51,585 nucleotides of DNA from Chitinophagaceae bacterium (GCA_947450165.1 CANFUJ010000003.1:1-51585); one strand, 5' to 3'; positions 1 through 8,818 are shown, counted from the stretch's first letter. The notes: a model not told the origin generated them from the sequence alone. Numbers and translations: made by a program.

Positions 1-1
1 A

Positions 2-70
2 CATGTTGAAGAAAAAGTTGTCTGGCATTCATATAAAATAATGATTAAAAAACAAAATCGGTTTATGTAA
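2..70 (+). CDS. possible C-terminal end of a gene cut by the window edge
   Basis: Frame 2 is open from the first bases to a TAA at 68-70 and would encode about 22 residues ending NRFM. It could be the tail of an upstream gene. It is too short to assign to a family, and a second frame also stays open to position 41, so this is only a possibility. Confidence 0.25.
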   Translation, partial: HVEEKVVWHSYKIMIKKQNRFM

Positions 71-162
71 TTTTACGCAAGTTATACCTTTATCAAGAAA
101 TAATATTTTCAATTGAATTTGGTAAATATGAAATGAAAATGATAAAATAAAATTTATTCAAT

Positions 163-681
163 ATGGCATATATTTTCCCAGTAAATGACAAACATCCTCA
201 AATGGGTGAAAATTGTTTTATAGCCCCAAATGCAACAATTGTTGGCGAAGTAACAATGGGAAACGATTGCAGTGTTTGGTTTAATGCAGTAATTAGAGGT
301 GATGTAAATAAGATCACCTTAGGCAATAAAGTTAATGTTCAAGATGGGGCAATTATTCATTGCACCTATCAGAAATGTGGCACTATTGTCGGAAATAATG
401 TAAGTATTGGGCACAATGCCATTGTACATGGGTGTGTTATCCATGAAAACGTGTTGGTGGGAATGGGTGCTATTATTATGGATAATGCTCAAATAGGAAG
501 CAACAGCATCATTGCAGCAGGTGCCGTGATATTGGAAAACACCATTGTAGAACCCGGTAGTATTTATGCAGGCGTTCCCGCAAAAAAAGTAAAAAACATC
601 AGCGAAAATTTAATCAGTGGGGAGATAAATCGCATTGCAGACAATTATGTGATGTACAGCGAATGGTTTAAGAAAATTTAA
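163..681 (+). CDS. gamma-carbonic anhydrase-like hexapeptide-repeat protein
   Basis: This 172-residue protein is a left-handed beta-helix of the gamma-carbonic anhydrase/YrdA/PaaY family. Hexapeptide repeats run from about residue 20 to 145. The three histidines that bind metal in the family are present as H66 (in DGAIIH), H84 and H89 (IGHNAIVH), together with the RGD at 45-47 and Q60-D61. The length is normal and the ATG start gives the conserved N-terminus. It should be a soluble cytoplasmic trimer. Carbonic anhydrase activity in this subgroup is often undemonstrated, so the substrate is left open. It stands alone, followed by a 7-bp-period T-rich repeat. Confidence 0.9.
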   Translation: MAYIFPVNDKHPQMGENCFIAPNATIVGEVTMGNDCSVWFNAVIRGDVNKITLGNKVNVQDGAIIHCTYQKCGTIVGNNVSIGHNAIVHGCVIHENVLVGMGAIIMDNAQIGSNSIIAAGAVILENTIVEPGSIYAGVPAKKVKNISENLISGEINRIADNYVMYSEWFKKI

Positions 682-686
682 AAATC

Positions 687-727
687 ATCTTATTTGATTT
701 TAACTTTTGATTTTCGACTTTTAACAT
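687..727. repeat. T-rich 7-bp-period repeat
   Basis: The gap between the first two genes reads as variants of a 7-mer such as gactttt, aactttt and gattttc in tandem. It is one of several copies of a 7-bp-period family in the window (also near 7068-7166, 8158-8250 and 51484-51518). Confidence 0.5.
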
Positions 728-769
728 AGTATTTAATAAAAAATAATCAACTTCAAAAAAAATTAAAAA

Positions 770-958
770 ATGAAAAATATTTTACTCTATTTGTGCGTTA
801 TTGGTTTATTAAGCAGCTGTTCGATGTTGCGACCACGTAAAACGGGTTGTCCTGCAAGTGGCGCAGCTATAGGAGCAGAAAGATTAGCTTCTGGAGACCC
901 TAAAGCTATTCGAGCATCAAACAAATCAAAATTTAAAGGCAAACGAAAAATTTATTAA
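770..958 (+). CDS. small lipoprotein, function unknown
   Basis: This 62-residue protein starts with a lipoprotein signal whose lipobox is LSSC, giving the acylated cysteine at residue 17. The mature part is very basic and contains GCPASGAAIGAERLASGDP. I recall similar short Gly/Cys motifs in small Bacteroidota proteins of unknown role, but could not check this. It probably sits on a membrane facing the periplasm. The next gene on the same strand follows after 40 bp and may be co-transcribed. No function is assigned. Confidence 0.65.
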   Translation: MKNILLYLCVIGLLSSCSMLRPRKTGCPASGAAIGAERLASGDPKAIRASNKSKFKGKRKIY

Positions 959-998
959 TTCAAATAATTAATTTTTAACCAATATAAAACCATACACT

Positions 999-1304
999 AT
1001 GTCGTACCAACTAAAAACCAAATCTGGAGGAACCGAAGCTGTAATTGATGACAACTGCGGTATTTCCAAGTTTTATGCTATTGCACATTTACTTTCAGAA
1101 GATTTGCAAGTGATTTTTTTGAATCAAATTGATGATGCTGAAACATTGGATTGGGATTTTAAATACAAAGAACAGTTCCTCACGTTACACTACAATATTT
1201 TTGAGGGTGTGCGCATTTTTCCTCAAGAATTAAAAAGCAATACATATAAAAACGAAAATGCTGTTATGGAAGTTGCACATTTTCTGGAAAGGAACATTTA
1301 TTAA
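999..1304 (+). CDS. conserved hypothetical protein, 101 residues
   Basis: This is a soluble, acidic 101-residue protein with no signal peptide or membrane segment. The pattern suggests a small alpha/beta fold, with helices around residues 24-33 and 88-98. I do not recognise the family. It is probably co-transcribed with the small lipoprotein upstream. Its TAA stop lies directly next to the TGA of the convergent rsgA with no spacer, so the two transcripts probably overlap at their ends. Confidence 0.6.
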   Translation: MSYQLKTKSGGTEAVIDDNCGISKFYAIAHLLSEDLQVIFLNQIDDAETLDWDFKYKEQFLTLHYNIFEGVRIFPQELKSNTYKNENAVMEVAHFLERNIY

Positions 1305-2228
1305 TCAATAATTCTTTTGCTGAATAGAATCTAAAATATTTAAATAACTCACATATCTATTATAATCAATGCTGTTATCATTAACAGCATTTTTTATTGC
1401 ACATGAAGGCTCATTAATATGAATGCAATTATTAAACTGGCATTGGTTCATTAAGGCCTTCATCTCTGGAAAATAATGGGCCAACTCATATTTATCAATT
1501 GCAAATAATCCAAGTTCTCTTATTCCCGGTGTATCAATCACTTTTCCGCCAATGGGCAAATCAAACATTTCAGCAAATGTTGTCGTATGCATTCCCTTTC
1601 CACTCCATTCACTAACATCTTGTGTTCTTAATTCAAATTCGGGAAAGAGCATATTGATAAAAGTTGATTTTCCTACACCCGAATGGCCGCTTAGTAAAGT
1701 GGTTTTATTTTGTAAAACTGATTTCACCTCTTCTATTCCTTCATTGGTGTGCAAACTGATGGATTTGATTTGATATCCAATTTGCTCATATACATTTTTT
1801 ACATGCTCTAGTTTTAATTGATCATTCTCATCCAACAAATCAATTTTATTAAAAACAATAATTGCAGGTATTTGATACGCTTCTGACGTTACTAAAAAAC
1901 GGTCCATAAAACCCGTAGATGTTTTGGGGTCTTTTATTGTGGCAAACAACAACGACTGATCTAAATTAGAAGCAATGATGTGATGCTGATTTTTGTTGTG
2001 TGGAGAGGTTCTAGTGATGTAATTTTTTCTTGGAAATATTTCTGTGATAATGGTACTTTCTATGTCTTCTTCATTTTCTATATTCACCACATCCCCCACT
2101 GCCAAAGGATTTGTAGATGTGAAACCATCAATTTTGAATTTACCCTTTATACGTGCATTATATACTTTTCCGGATTCATCTTTTACAATGTACCAGCTTC
2201 CTGTTGATTTATATACGGTTGCAATCAT
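1305..2228 (-). CDS. rsgA: ribosome small-subunit-dependent GTPase A
   Basis: RsgA is a circularly permuted GTPase that assists late maturation of the 30S subunit. The 307-residue protein has an N-terminal OB fold (about 1-70). Its GTPase motifs are in permuted order: G4 NKID at 127-130, G1 GHSGVGKST at 181-189, and G3 DTPG at 232-235. The C-terminal zinc knuckle uses C263, C268, H270 and C276. Length and motif order are typical. The start lies 9 bp after the nadE stop, so the two genes form an operon with nadE first. Confidence 0.97.
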   Translation of the reverse strand: MIATVYKSTGSWYIVKDESGKVYNARIKGKFKIDGFTSTNPLAVGDVVNIENEEDIESTIITEIFPRKNYITRTSPHNKNQHHIIASNLDQSLLFATIKDPKTSTGFMDRFLVTSEAYQIPAIIVFNKIDLLDENDQLKLEHVKNVYEQIGYQIKSISLHTNEGIEEVKSVLQNKTTLLSGHSGVGKSTFINMLFPEFELRTQDVSEWSGKGMHTTTFAEMFDLPIGGKVIDTPGIRELGLFAIDKYELAHYFPEMKALMNQCQFNNCIHINEPSCAIKNAVNDNSIDYNRYVSYLNILDSIQQKNY

Positions 2229-2237
2229 GAATTAATT

Positions 2238-3920
2238 TTATGAAAGATATTTTCCAACTATGGGCATTCTTCGTCCTACACCAAAAGCTTTTGATGATAT
2301 CCTAATTATTGGACAGAATTGATTTCGCTTGTATTCATTTACATTTACCATTTTCAAAATCCGATCCACTAACGTTGTATCGTACCCTAAGTTTTTAATT
2401 TCCTGAGGACCTTTTACACGTTCAATGTATTGATACAAAATATTGTCGAGAGCTGCATAATCAGGCAAACTATCAATATCTTTTTGATTAGGACGTAGTT
2501 CTGCACTTGGCGCTTTTGTAATGATATTGTTTGGAATAATTTCCTGGTTTCTATTGATGTAATGCGCCAATGCATAAACCTGCATTTTATAACAATCGCC
2601 CAATACGCCAATTCCTCCAGCCATATCACCGTAAAGGGTTCCATATCCTGTAGCCAACTCGCTTTTGTTAGAGGTATTGAGTAAAATAAAACCAAATTTA
2701 TTCGCAATGGCCATCAATAAATTTCCACGCGTTCTACTTTGAATGTTTTCTTCTGCGATGCCAAATTCCGTTCCAGTAAAAAGCGGATTCAATTCGTTTA
2801 AAAATGCGTCATTGATATTTTGTATGGGAAATACATGATAAGGATTTTCAAGATTTTTACTGAGTTGAATGGCATCATCAACAGAATGTGTACTCGAAAA
2901 GGTTGAAGGCATTAATACCGCAGTTACATTTTCTTTCCCTAAAGCATCTACCGCTATAGCTAAAGTAACCGCACTGTCTATTCCACCACTACTTCCCAAA
3001 ATCGCTTTTTTGAAACCCATCTTTGAAAAATAATCTTTGATGCCTAAAACAAGTGCTTTGTGTATCAAATCGATGTTTAAAGTTGGCATTAGATTTTCTG
3101 GAAATAATTGCTGATCTAAAATCGGAATATTTTCAATTGGTGTTTGAGCACTAATGCTATTGTCATCATTTAACTGAAACGATTTTAAATCAGTTTCAAA
3201 AGATTTTAACTGTCCGTAAACTTGTGCGTTTTTATCCATCACTATTGAGCCGCCATCAAATACAATTTCTGTTTGACTGCCAACCGCATTACAATAAAAC
3301 ATTGGAATTCCGTACTTCAACACATTCGCTTTTATGATGGAAAGTCGGTCTTCCTGATGGGTGTAATCAAAAGGCGAAGCGGATAAATTAATCATCAAAT
3401 CTGGTTGTTGATGAATCATCATATCCATAGGACAAATTTTATACAATGGATTTTCATCGATGTTCCAAATGTCTTCACAAATGGTCACAGCAATTCTCTT
3501 TCCTTTAAAATGAATTACATTCCATGCTGTAGCTGGCTCAAAATACCGGTTTTCATCAAATACATCATACGTAGGCAAACAAGTTTTTTGAATCACTTGT
3601 TGAATTTTTCCATCGAATAAAAAATATGCTGCGTTATATAAATCCTTACCTAATTTACTCGGATTTTTTTGAGGAGCCCCAATCAATACCGCAATACCAT
3701 TGGATTCTTTGCAAATCAATTCAATGCTTTGCAAACATTTTTCTATAAAGTCATTAAAATATAAAAAATCTCTTGGCGGATAACCACATATACAAAGCTC
3801 ACTAAACACGATTAAATCACCTTGATTCGATTTGGCTTCTTTTATCGCTTCAATGATTTTGTTGGTGTTGCTTTCGAAATTACCGATGTGATAATTTTGT
3901 TGCGCTAAAAATATTTTCAT
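2238..3920 (-). CDS. nadE: glutamine-dependent NAD+ synthase
   Basis: This enzyme makes NAD+ from deamido-NAD+, ATP and glutamine-derived ammonia, the last step of NAD synthesis. The 560-residue protein has an N-terminal nitrilase-type glutaminase domain with a Glu-Lys-Cys triad at E41, K112 and C148 (VTICEDIW). The C-terminal synthetase domain carries the ATP-binding SGGIDS loop at 311-316. This is the long two-domain form, so it should not depend on free ammonia. It is first in an operon with rsgA and divergent from gldB across a 57-bp gap. nadC at 7.3-8.1 kb supplies an earlier step of the pathway. Confidence 0.97.
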   Translation of the reverse strand: MKIFLAQQNYHIGNFESNTNKIIEAIKEAKSNQGDLIVFSELCICGYPPRDFLYFNDFIEKCLQSIELICKESNGIAVLIGAPQKNPSKLGKDLYNAAYFLFDGKIQQVIQKTCLPTYDVFDENRYFEPATAWNVIHFKGKRIAVTICEDIWNIDENPLYKICPMDMMIHQQPDLMINLSASPFDYTHQEDRLSIIKANVLKYGIPMFYCNAVGSQTEIVFDGGSIVMDKNAQVYGQLKSFETDLKSFQLNDDNSISAQTPIENIPILDQQLFPENLMPTLNIDLIHKALVLGIKDYFSKMGFKKAILGSSGGIDSAVTLAIAVDALGKENVTAVLMPSTFSSTHSVDDAIQLSKNLENPYHVFPIQNINDAFLNELNPLFTGTEFGIAEENIQSRTRGNLLMAIANKFGFILLNTSNKSELATGYGTLYGDMAGGIGVLGDCYKMQVYALAHYINRNQEIIPNNIITKAPSAELRPNQKDIDSLPDYAALDNILYQYIERVKGPQEIKNLGYDTTLVDRILKMVNVNEYKRNQFCPIIRISSKAFGVGRRMPIVGKYLS

Positions 3921-3977
3921 TTAAACTAACTTTACCCTGAAATTTAAATTCACTGATTGTAAAGTTAATTCATTTGT

Positions 3978-4988
3978 ATGCGATTAATAAGAAGTTTGCT
4001 TTTATGTTTATTATTTTTTTCTTGTGGTTCAAAAAAAAATAGCCCTGATGTTTCTGACATAAAAATCAACATCAATACCTTAAGGTTTGAAGAAGCATTT
4101 TTTAAAATAGATACAACGAATACGATGGTGGAATTGGAAAAAATTGCAAATAATGCTTCTAATTTCAATGCATTTTTTTTATCCAACTTATTAAATCTTG
4201 ATCCTAAATGGCCTGATTCAATTTCTTCAAAATATATAAATGAATATATTGGCGCATACAAACCAATTTATGACACCAGTCAAATCATTTTTAAAGATTT
4301 TAGCAAATATGAAAACGAAATAAAATCTGGGTTGCAATATTTAAAGTATTATTATCCAAATTATAAAGCACCAAATCAAATCATTACTTATCTCGGACCA
4401 CTTGATGGGTATGGCGATATCATTACACCAAATGCATTTGTTATTGGTCTACAACATCATCTGGGGAAAAATGCATCATATTACAACAGTAGTATCGTAT
4501 CGGAAACATATCCACCATACATTTCAGCAAGATTTGAGCCAAGTTATATTTCAATCAATTGTATGAAAAATATAGTTTTAGATTTATATCCTGAAGGATC
4601 TGAAGAAAAATCTTTGGTGATTCAAATGATTGAGAAAGGCAAAAGGCTATACATGCTTGAAATGTTGCTACCCGAAAAACCAGCATACCAACTGATTGGT
4701 TATACCCAAAAACAAATGGAAGATTGTGATGCACATGAAGCTTCGATTTGGGACTTATTTATTCAAAATAATTTATTGCAAAGCACCGACAATAATATGA
4801 TTAGAAATTATATCGGTGATAGTCCTAAAACACAGGAATTGGGCGATGCTTCTCCAGGAAACATCGGTTCTTATGTAGGTTGGCAAATAGTAAGAAAATA
4901 TATGTCAAAACATTCGGAAATCAAACTCAACGAATTAATGACAAAAGATGCTGATGAGATTTTAAGTGAGGCAAAATATAAGCCTTAA
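3978..4988 (+). CDS. gldB: gliding motility lipoprotein GldB
   Basis: This 336-residue lipoprotein has a short signal ending at a lipobox cysteine, C16 (FFSC). The body matches GldB in layout: an N-terminal stretch of the NTLRFEEAFF type, a central GYGDIITPNAFVIGL segment, and a C-terminal QELGDASPGNIGSYVGWQIV block. GldB is needed for gliding in Flavobacterium, where its exact role is unclear; it resembles inactive metallopeptidase folds. From memory, gldB often lies near nadE and gldC in flavobacteria. Here nadE is adjacent but divergent, and no gldC was found in the window. The 3' end overlaps the convergent desaturase by 4 bp. Confidence 0.85.
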   Translation: MRLIRSLLLCLLFFSCGSKKNSPDVSDIKININTLRFEEAFFKIDTTNTMVELEKIANNASNFNAFFLSNLLNLDPKWPDSISSKYINEYIGAYKPIYDTSQIIFKDFSKYENEIKSGLQYLKYYYPNYKAPNQIITYLGPLDGYGDIITPNAFVIGLQHHLGKNASYYNSSIVSETYPPYISARFEPSYISINCMKNIVLDLYPEGSEEKSLVIQMIEKGKRLYMLEMLLPEKPAYQLIGYTQKQMEDCDAHEASIWDLFIQNNLLQSTDNNMIRNYIGDSPKTQELGDASPGNIGSYVGWQIVRKYMSKHSEIKLNELMTKDADEILSEAKYKP

Positions 4989-6097
4989 GCTTGCGCCAAA
5001 TCAAAGTTTTTCTTATTTAACACTGGCGATTTACCTAATTGATACATTACCCTAAAATGTGATGCTAAAGCATCGAACATAGTTGGATAATAATTATATG
5101 GCAAATTAAATTCTTTGCATTTTTGCTGAACAATTTTACTAATTGCTGGATAATGAACATGGCTAATTTTTGGAAAAAGATGATGTTCTATTTGAAAATT
5201 TAATCCGCCTACAAACCAAGAAATCATTTTATTATTCATTGCAAAGTTTGCGGTAGTTTTTATTTGATGTTCTGCCCAAGCTGTTTCAAGATGCTTTGTA
5301 GTATCTAATGGGATGTGTTCAAACTCTGTATTTTCAACTACATGAGCCAATTGGAATACAAAAGACAAGGTCAAACCCATTGCCATATTCACCGCAAAAA
5401 AACCTATCAACCAACCTAGCCATCCGAAAGATATAATTGGAATGATGATAAAAACGGTTAAGTAATACAATTTTGTAACCCAAAAAATGATATGCTCTTT
5501 GGTGTTCATTTCCCAAGCATCTGTGGTATATATTTTACGTTTGAAATATTTTGTAAAATCCATTACAAAAATCCAAAAAATAGAAGATAGTGAATAAACT
5601 GGCGTAAGATAGATGTGCTGGATTTTATGCATTGGAACCCAAGTTTGCGATTCGCATTGACGTATAATTGGGCTTTTGGCTATGTCATCATCAATGCCAT
5701 CAACATTGGTGTAGGTATGATGAATGATGTTGTGTTTTTGTTTCCAGAAAAATGAATTAGCCCCTAAACCATTTGAGGCAATTAATCCTAAAAAATCATT
5801 GAGTTTACTGTTTGTGCTATAACTTCCATGATTTGCATCGTGCATAACAGAAAAGCCAATACAAGCAAAAAGAAATCCGAGTAACATCGCCAATAAAATA
5901 GAAACGTAAACGGGCATGCTCACAAAAAACAAACTGAAATAAATTGAAATGACTGAAGAAATTAAAACAATGGTTTTGATATATAACCGATAATCGCCTG
6001 TTTTTGAAACATTTTTGCTTTTAAAATATTGATCAACCTCAGATTTTAAACTAATAAAAAATTGATTGTTGCTATTATTGAAAGTTAGTTTGGACAT
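4985..6097 (-). CDS. membrane fatty acid desaturase (acyl-CoA/lipid type)
   Basis: This 370-residue integral membrane di-iron desaturase has the three histidine boxes of the family: HDANH at 86-90, HNIIHH at 122-127, and QIEHH at 302-306. Four or more hydrophobic segments lie between them (about 40-80 and 205-255). The Q in the third box is typical of front-end and linoleoyl-type desaturases. It should place double bonds in membrane acyl chains, probably for fluidity control. It is transcribed alone and ends 4 bp inside gldB, so the two convergent genes overlap tail to tail. Substrate position cannot be read from sequence. Confidence 0.9.
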   Translation of the reverse strand: MSKLTFNNSNNQFFISLKSEVDQYFKSKNVSKTGDYRLYIKTIVLISSVISIYFSLFFVSMPVYVSILLAMLLGFLFACIGFSVMHDANHGSYSTNSKLNDFLGLIASNGLGANSFFWKQKHNIIHHTYTNVDGIDDDIAKSPIIRQCESQTWVPMHKIQHIYLTPVYSLSSIFWIFVMDFTKYFKRKIYTTDAWEMNTKEHIIFWVTKLYYLTVFIIIPIISFGWLGWLIGFFAVNMAMGLTLSFVFQLAHVVENTEFEHIPLDTTKHLETAWAEHQIKTTANFAMNNKMISWFVGGLNFQIEHHLFPKISHVHYPAISKIVQQKCKEFNLPYNYYPTMFDALASHFRVMYQLGKSPVLNKKNFDLAQA

Positions 6098-6151
6098 ATA
6101 GTAAATTAGACAATGGGTTAAAATCCGAAAATTTTCTGAGGATAAAGGTAG

Positions 6152-6538
6152 TTAATTCAATTTCATGGGAGCTGTTAAATAAAACGGATCTATTTCGGCA
6201 ATAAACATTGCTTTGGTGTGCATGTTTTGAAGCACATAATTTCCTTGCATTCTTCCCAATTCTGATTTCAAATTACAACCACTTACATATTGATATTTTT
6301 CTGAAGGCTGAATTACTGGTTGAATACCTACAACACCTTCCCCTTCAACTTCTTTTACCATTCCATTACTATCTAAAATATGCCAATATCTACTTAATAA
6401 TTTTACTGGAAAAAGGTTTGAATTCTGTATGGTGATTTTGTAAGCAAACATAAAATCATGATTTTTTGGATTGCTATATTCCTGCTGATAAAATGTTTCA
6501 ACAGAAATAACAATACCAGTCGATAATTTTGAATGCAT
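6152..6538 (-). CDS. apaG: ApaG domain protein
   Basis: This 128-residue protein is a single ApaG (DUF525) fibronectin-like beta sandwich. Conserved parts are FAYKITIQNSN, LLSRYWHILDSNG, GEGVVGIQPVIQPSEKYQY and the final LQNMHTKAMFIAEIDPF. ApaG has been linked to Co2+/Mg2+ homeostasis in enterobacteria, but its biochemical role is unclear. The length matches the family. It stands between the desaturase and a SUI1 protein, all on the minus strand and with gaps over 50 bp, so co-transcription is uncertain. Confidence 0.93.
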   Translation of the reverse strand: MHSKLSTGIVISVETFYQQEYSNPKNHDFMFAYKITIQNSNLFPVKLLSRYWHILDSNGMVKEVEGEGVVGIQPVIQPSEKYQYVSGCNLKSELGRMQGNYVLQNMHTKAMFIAEIDPFYLTAPMKLN

Positions 6539-6706
6539 GGCTTGAGGTTTGAATTAAAATTAAGGAAATAATTTGATGCTTGTGTCAACTTATTATTCAA
6601 AATAAAAAATAAAATGTGACCATTTTAGACAATCTGTTTACTCAAAGCTCATCTTTAATTCGCTCTTTTATTTATTAGCCACTGGGAAATGAAATTATCA
6701 ATAAAA

Positions 6707-7045
6707 TCAAATTTTTTTTGATTGCGAATAGCCATTTTTTAATAGCCATTGAAGTATTTTATCTCTTTGGTCGCCTTGAATCAGCATTTCTCCATCTTTT
6801 GCCGAACCGCCTGTACCACAATGGTTTTTAAGCTTTTTTACCATCTCTTCTTTATCCAATTGCGCACCAATAAATCCAATAATTAAGCTTACTGCTTTTC
6901 CAGCTCGATGCTTGGTTTCTAGTCGGATTTTTAATTTTTGTTGATGGGGTAAAAGCGTTTCTTCTTCTATTTCTTGTTCAACTTCTGGCTTAAAATTTGG
7001 ATCTGTAGAATAAACAAATCCTATTGTGTTGGGTTTCTTTTTCAT
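6707..7045 (-). CDS. SUI1/YciH-family translation factor
   Basis: This 112-residue protein has a basic, disordered N-terminus and a SUI1 domain from about residue 38 (LKIRLETKHRAGKAVSLIIG), including the conserved KNHCGTGGSAKDGEMLIQGD block. It corresponds to bacterial YciH, a homologue of eukaryotic initiation factor eIF1. It probably binds the 30S subunit and affects start-site fidelity. Length and motifs are normal. It is followed on the minus strand by apaG. Confidence 0.92.
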   Translation of the reverse strand: MKKKPNTIGFVYSTDPNFKPEVEQEIEEETLLPHQQKLKIRLETKHRAGKAVSLIIGFIGAQLDKEEMVKKLKNHCGTGGSAKDGEMLIQGDQRDKILQWLLKNGYSQSKKI

Positions 7046-7067
7046 TTAAATGATGTTGAATGGTTAA

Positions 7068-7166
7068 GTCAAAATTAAAAAGTAAAAAAGCTTACCCGCA
7101 TTATAGGAACAAAGTAGTTTACGCCTTTTTTAAATTTTGACTTTTTAATTTTTAATTTTTTGTTCC
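7068..7166. repeat. A/T-rich 7-bp-period repeats arranged as an inverted pair
   Basis: The left part (from 7068) is A-rich in 7-bp steps (gtcaaaa, ttaaaaa, gtaaaaa). The right part (to 7160) is the T-rich counterpart (gactttt, taatttt). An inner inverted repeat GGAACAAA at 7106-7113 and TTTGTTCC at 7159-7166 encloses the right part. A similar A-rich/T-rich pair lies on the other side of nadC at 8158-8250. Confidence 0.5.
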
Positions 7167-7190
7167 ACTAAATAATCAGCTTTTATTGTC

Positions 7191-7212
7191 GCCCACCGTT
7201 GAAACGGTGGGC
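7191..7212. repeat. REP-like palindrome with 10-bp arms
   Basis: This is a perfect inverted repeat, GCCCACCGTT then AACGGTGGGC, around a central GA. It lies 51 bp downstream of the nadC stop. A nearly identical palindrome in the opposite orientation (central TC) lies at 38904-38925, with a degenerate relative at 38790-38810. The shape is that of an extragenic REP element, and it may also act as a weak terminator for nadC. Confidence 0.75.
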
Positions 7213-7263
7213 TATGAAAAAATGCAAAAAATGTTCAAAATGCGAAATCGTAAATTAATTTAA

Positions 7264-8115
7264 CTAAATAATCACAGCCTTCAAACTTAAATCTACGCTT
7301 TGAGCTTGATGAATAATGGCACCACATGAAATAAAATCTACACCGGTTGCTGCATAAGATTCAATGTTGTCAAGATTTATTCCACCGCTTGCTTCTGTTT
7401 CAAATTTTCCGTCAATAATTTTCAATGCATCAACTATTTGAATGGGTGAAAAATTATCCAACATAATACGATTTACTTTTCCAATAGCAACCACTTTTTG
7501 TACATCTTCTAAAGTTCTGGTTTCTACTTCAATTTTTAATTCGGGATGGGATTTTTCAACGTAATCTGCCGCCATCATTATGGCTTTTTCTATTGAACCA
7601 CAATAATCAATATGATTGTCTTTCAGCATAATCATATCATAAAGTCCAAAACGATGATTTGTACCTCCTCCTATTCTAACAGCTTCTTTTTCCAATAGTC
7701 TGAAATTAGGTGTGGTCTTTCTTGTATCTAGCAATTTGGATTTATATGGCTTTAATTTTGCAACGTATTTGTTGGTGAGTGTAGCAATTCCACTCATCAT
7801 TTGCATGGTATTTAGCACAAGTCTTTCGCAAGATAAAATAACATGAATTGGCGCTTTAATTTCAAAAGCAATATCCCCAGATTTGGCAAACGCGCCATCT
7901 TTAATGAAGGGATTAAAAACAGTACTAGCATCTACTCTAGAAAAAATAATGGAAGCAATTTCTACACCTGCAAGTACACAATCTTGCTTGACTTTTAAAA
8001 TAGCTTTACCCATTGCATTTTTATCAATACAGCACAATGTTGAATGGTCGCCGTTTCCAATATCTTCTTTTAATCCAGCATCAATTAATGGCATCAAATC
8101 TTTATGAATAATCAT
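7264..8115 (-). CDS. nadC: nicotinate-nucleotide diphosphorylase (carboxylating)
   Basis: NadC converts quinolinate and PRPP to nicotinate mononucleotide in de novo NAD synthesis. The 283-residue protein has the family signatures in order: EDIGNGDHST near residue 18, RKTTPNFRLLEKEAV and GGGTNHRFGLYDMIMLKDNHI in the middle, EVETRTLEDV, and ASGGINLDNI near the end of the barrel. Length is typical. It is transcribed alone and is bracketed by A/T-rich 7-bp repeats on both sides. With nadE in the same window it covers two steps of the pathway; nadA and nadB are not here. Confidence 0.96.
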   Translation of the reverse strand: MIIHKDLMPLIDAGLKEDIGNGDHSTLCCIDKNAMGKAILKVKQDCVLAGVEIASIIFSRVDASTVFNPFIKDGAFAKSGDIAFEIKAPIHVILSCERLVLNTMQMMSGIATLTNKYVAKLKPYKSKLLDTRKTTPNFRLLEKEAVRIGGGTNHRFGLYDMIMLKDNHIDYCGSIEKAIMMAADYVEKSHPELKIEVETRTLEDVQKVVAIGKVNRIMLDNFSPIQIVDALKIIDGKFETEASGGINLDNIESYAATGVDFISCGAIIHQAQSVDLSLKAVII

Positions 8116-8157
8116 AAAACAAATGTACTGATTGAAATGGAAATGAGGGGGAGAAGA

Positions 8158-8250
8158 ATTAAAAAGTAAAAAGTAAAAAATTTAAAAAATATACCATGCA
8201 CTTTTAAAATTATTACTTCAAACTATCGATTTTTTTGACTTTTGAATTTA
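8158..8250. repeat. A/T-rich 7-bp-period repeat pair
   Basis: The A-rich left arm near 8158-8190 (attaaaa, agtaaaa, agtaaaa) and the T-rich right arm near 8230-8250 (tttgacttttgaatttaac) face each other across about 40 bp. The layout copies the pair at 7068-7166, so nadC is flanked on both sides. Confidence 0.45.
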
Positions 8251-8257
8251 ACTTAAT

Positions 8258-8638
8258 CTATTTCGGATCAAATCTAATTTCTTGTAAAATGGTTTTTTGA
8301 CCAGCTTGTTTGATGTAAAGTGTAGTTCTAAACGTACCGTTTCGGGTGTATAAATTGCCGATGCAATATTGAGCTCCAATATTATCGCCGGTATGTACAA
8401 CTTCAAAATGTTTTACCTGATGTAGTTTGAAAAAATCTTTTAATATTAGTTCAGCCTGAACTTTACTGTAGTTGTTGCTTTTATCGGGTAAAGAAATCTC
8501 TAAATTAGAATCAAAAAATGCGGATAACCGATTTGAATTTCCAGATTCAATAGACATGATAATACTATCTAAATTGTTACTTCCTTTAAATGAAAAAAGG
8601 AAAAACAAAATGACTATATATTTTAAATTGGCTTTCAT
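8258..8638 (-). CDS. DUF4783-like exported protein
   Basis: The ATG at 8638 is preferred over the upstream one at 8776 because it places a proper signal peptide (MKANLKYIVILFFLFSFKG) at the N-terminus. The protein is then 126 residues. The mature part looks like a small NTF2-like fold: SIESGNSNRLSAFFD, LKDFFKLHQVKHFEVVHTG, a YCIGNLYT strand and a final LQEIRFDP strand. This pattern fits DUF4783, a Bacteroidota family of unknown role. It is divergent from gpmI. No function is claimed beyond export. Confidence 0.75.
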   Translation of the reverse strand: MKANLKYIVILFFLFSFKGSNNLDSIIMSIESGNSNRLSAFFDSNLEISLPDKSNNYSKVQAELILKDFFKLHQVKHFEVVHTGDNIGAQYCIGNLYTRNGTFRTTLYIKQAGQKTILQEIRFDPK

Positions 8639-8818
8639 AAATAAACATTTTAATTGTAAAAAACCAGCTTTATGTATCAACAATAACGATTCAGTGGGTA
8701 AAAAATTGTTTGTGATATGAAATAAATTACAATAAAAACAGCATGCATTAAGTAAATTGCGTGATAAACAAAACACTAATTTTTAATTAGCATAACTCAA
8801 TTATTGAAAAAATAAAAA

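Noticed and set aside
1552-2235. Plus-strand open frames opposite rsgA
   Set aside because: They are shadows of a strongly conserved gene and have no homology or promoter.
8639-8776. Upstream ATG for the DUF4783-like protein
   Set aside because: It would put 46 unrelated residues before a standard signal peptide.
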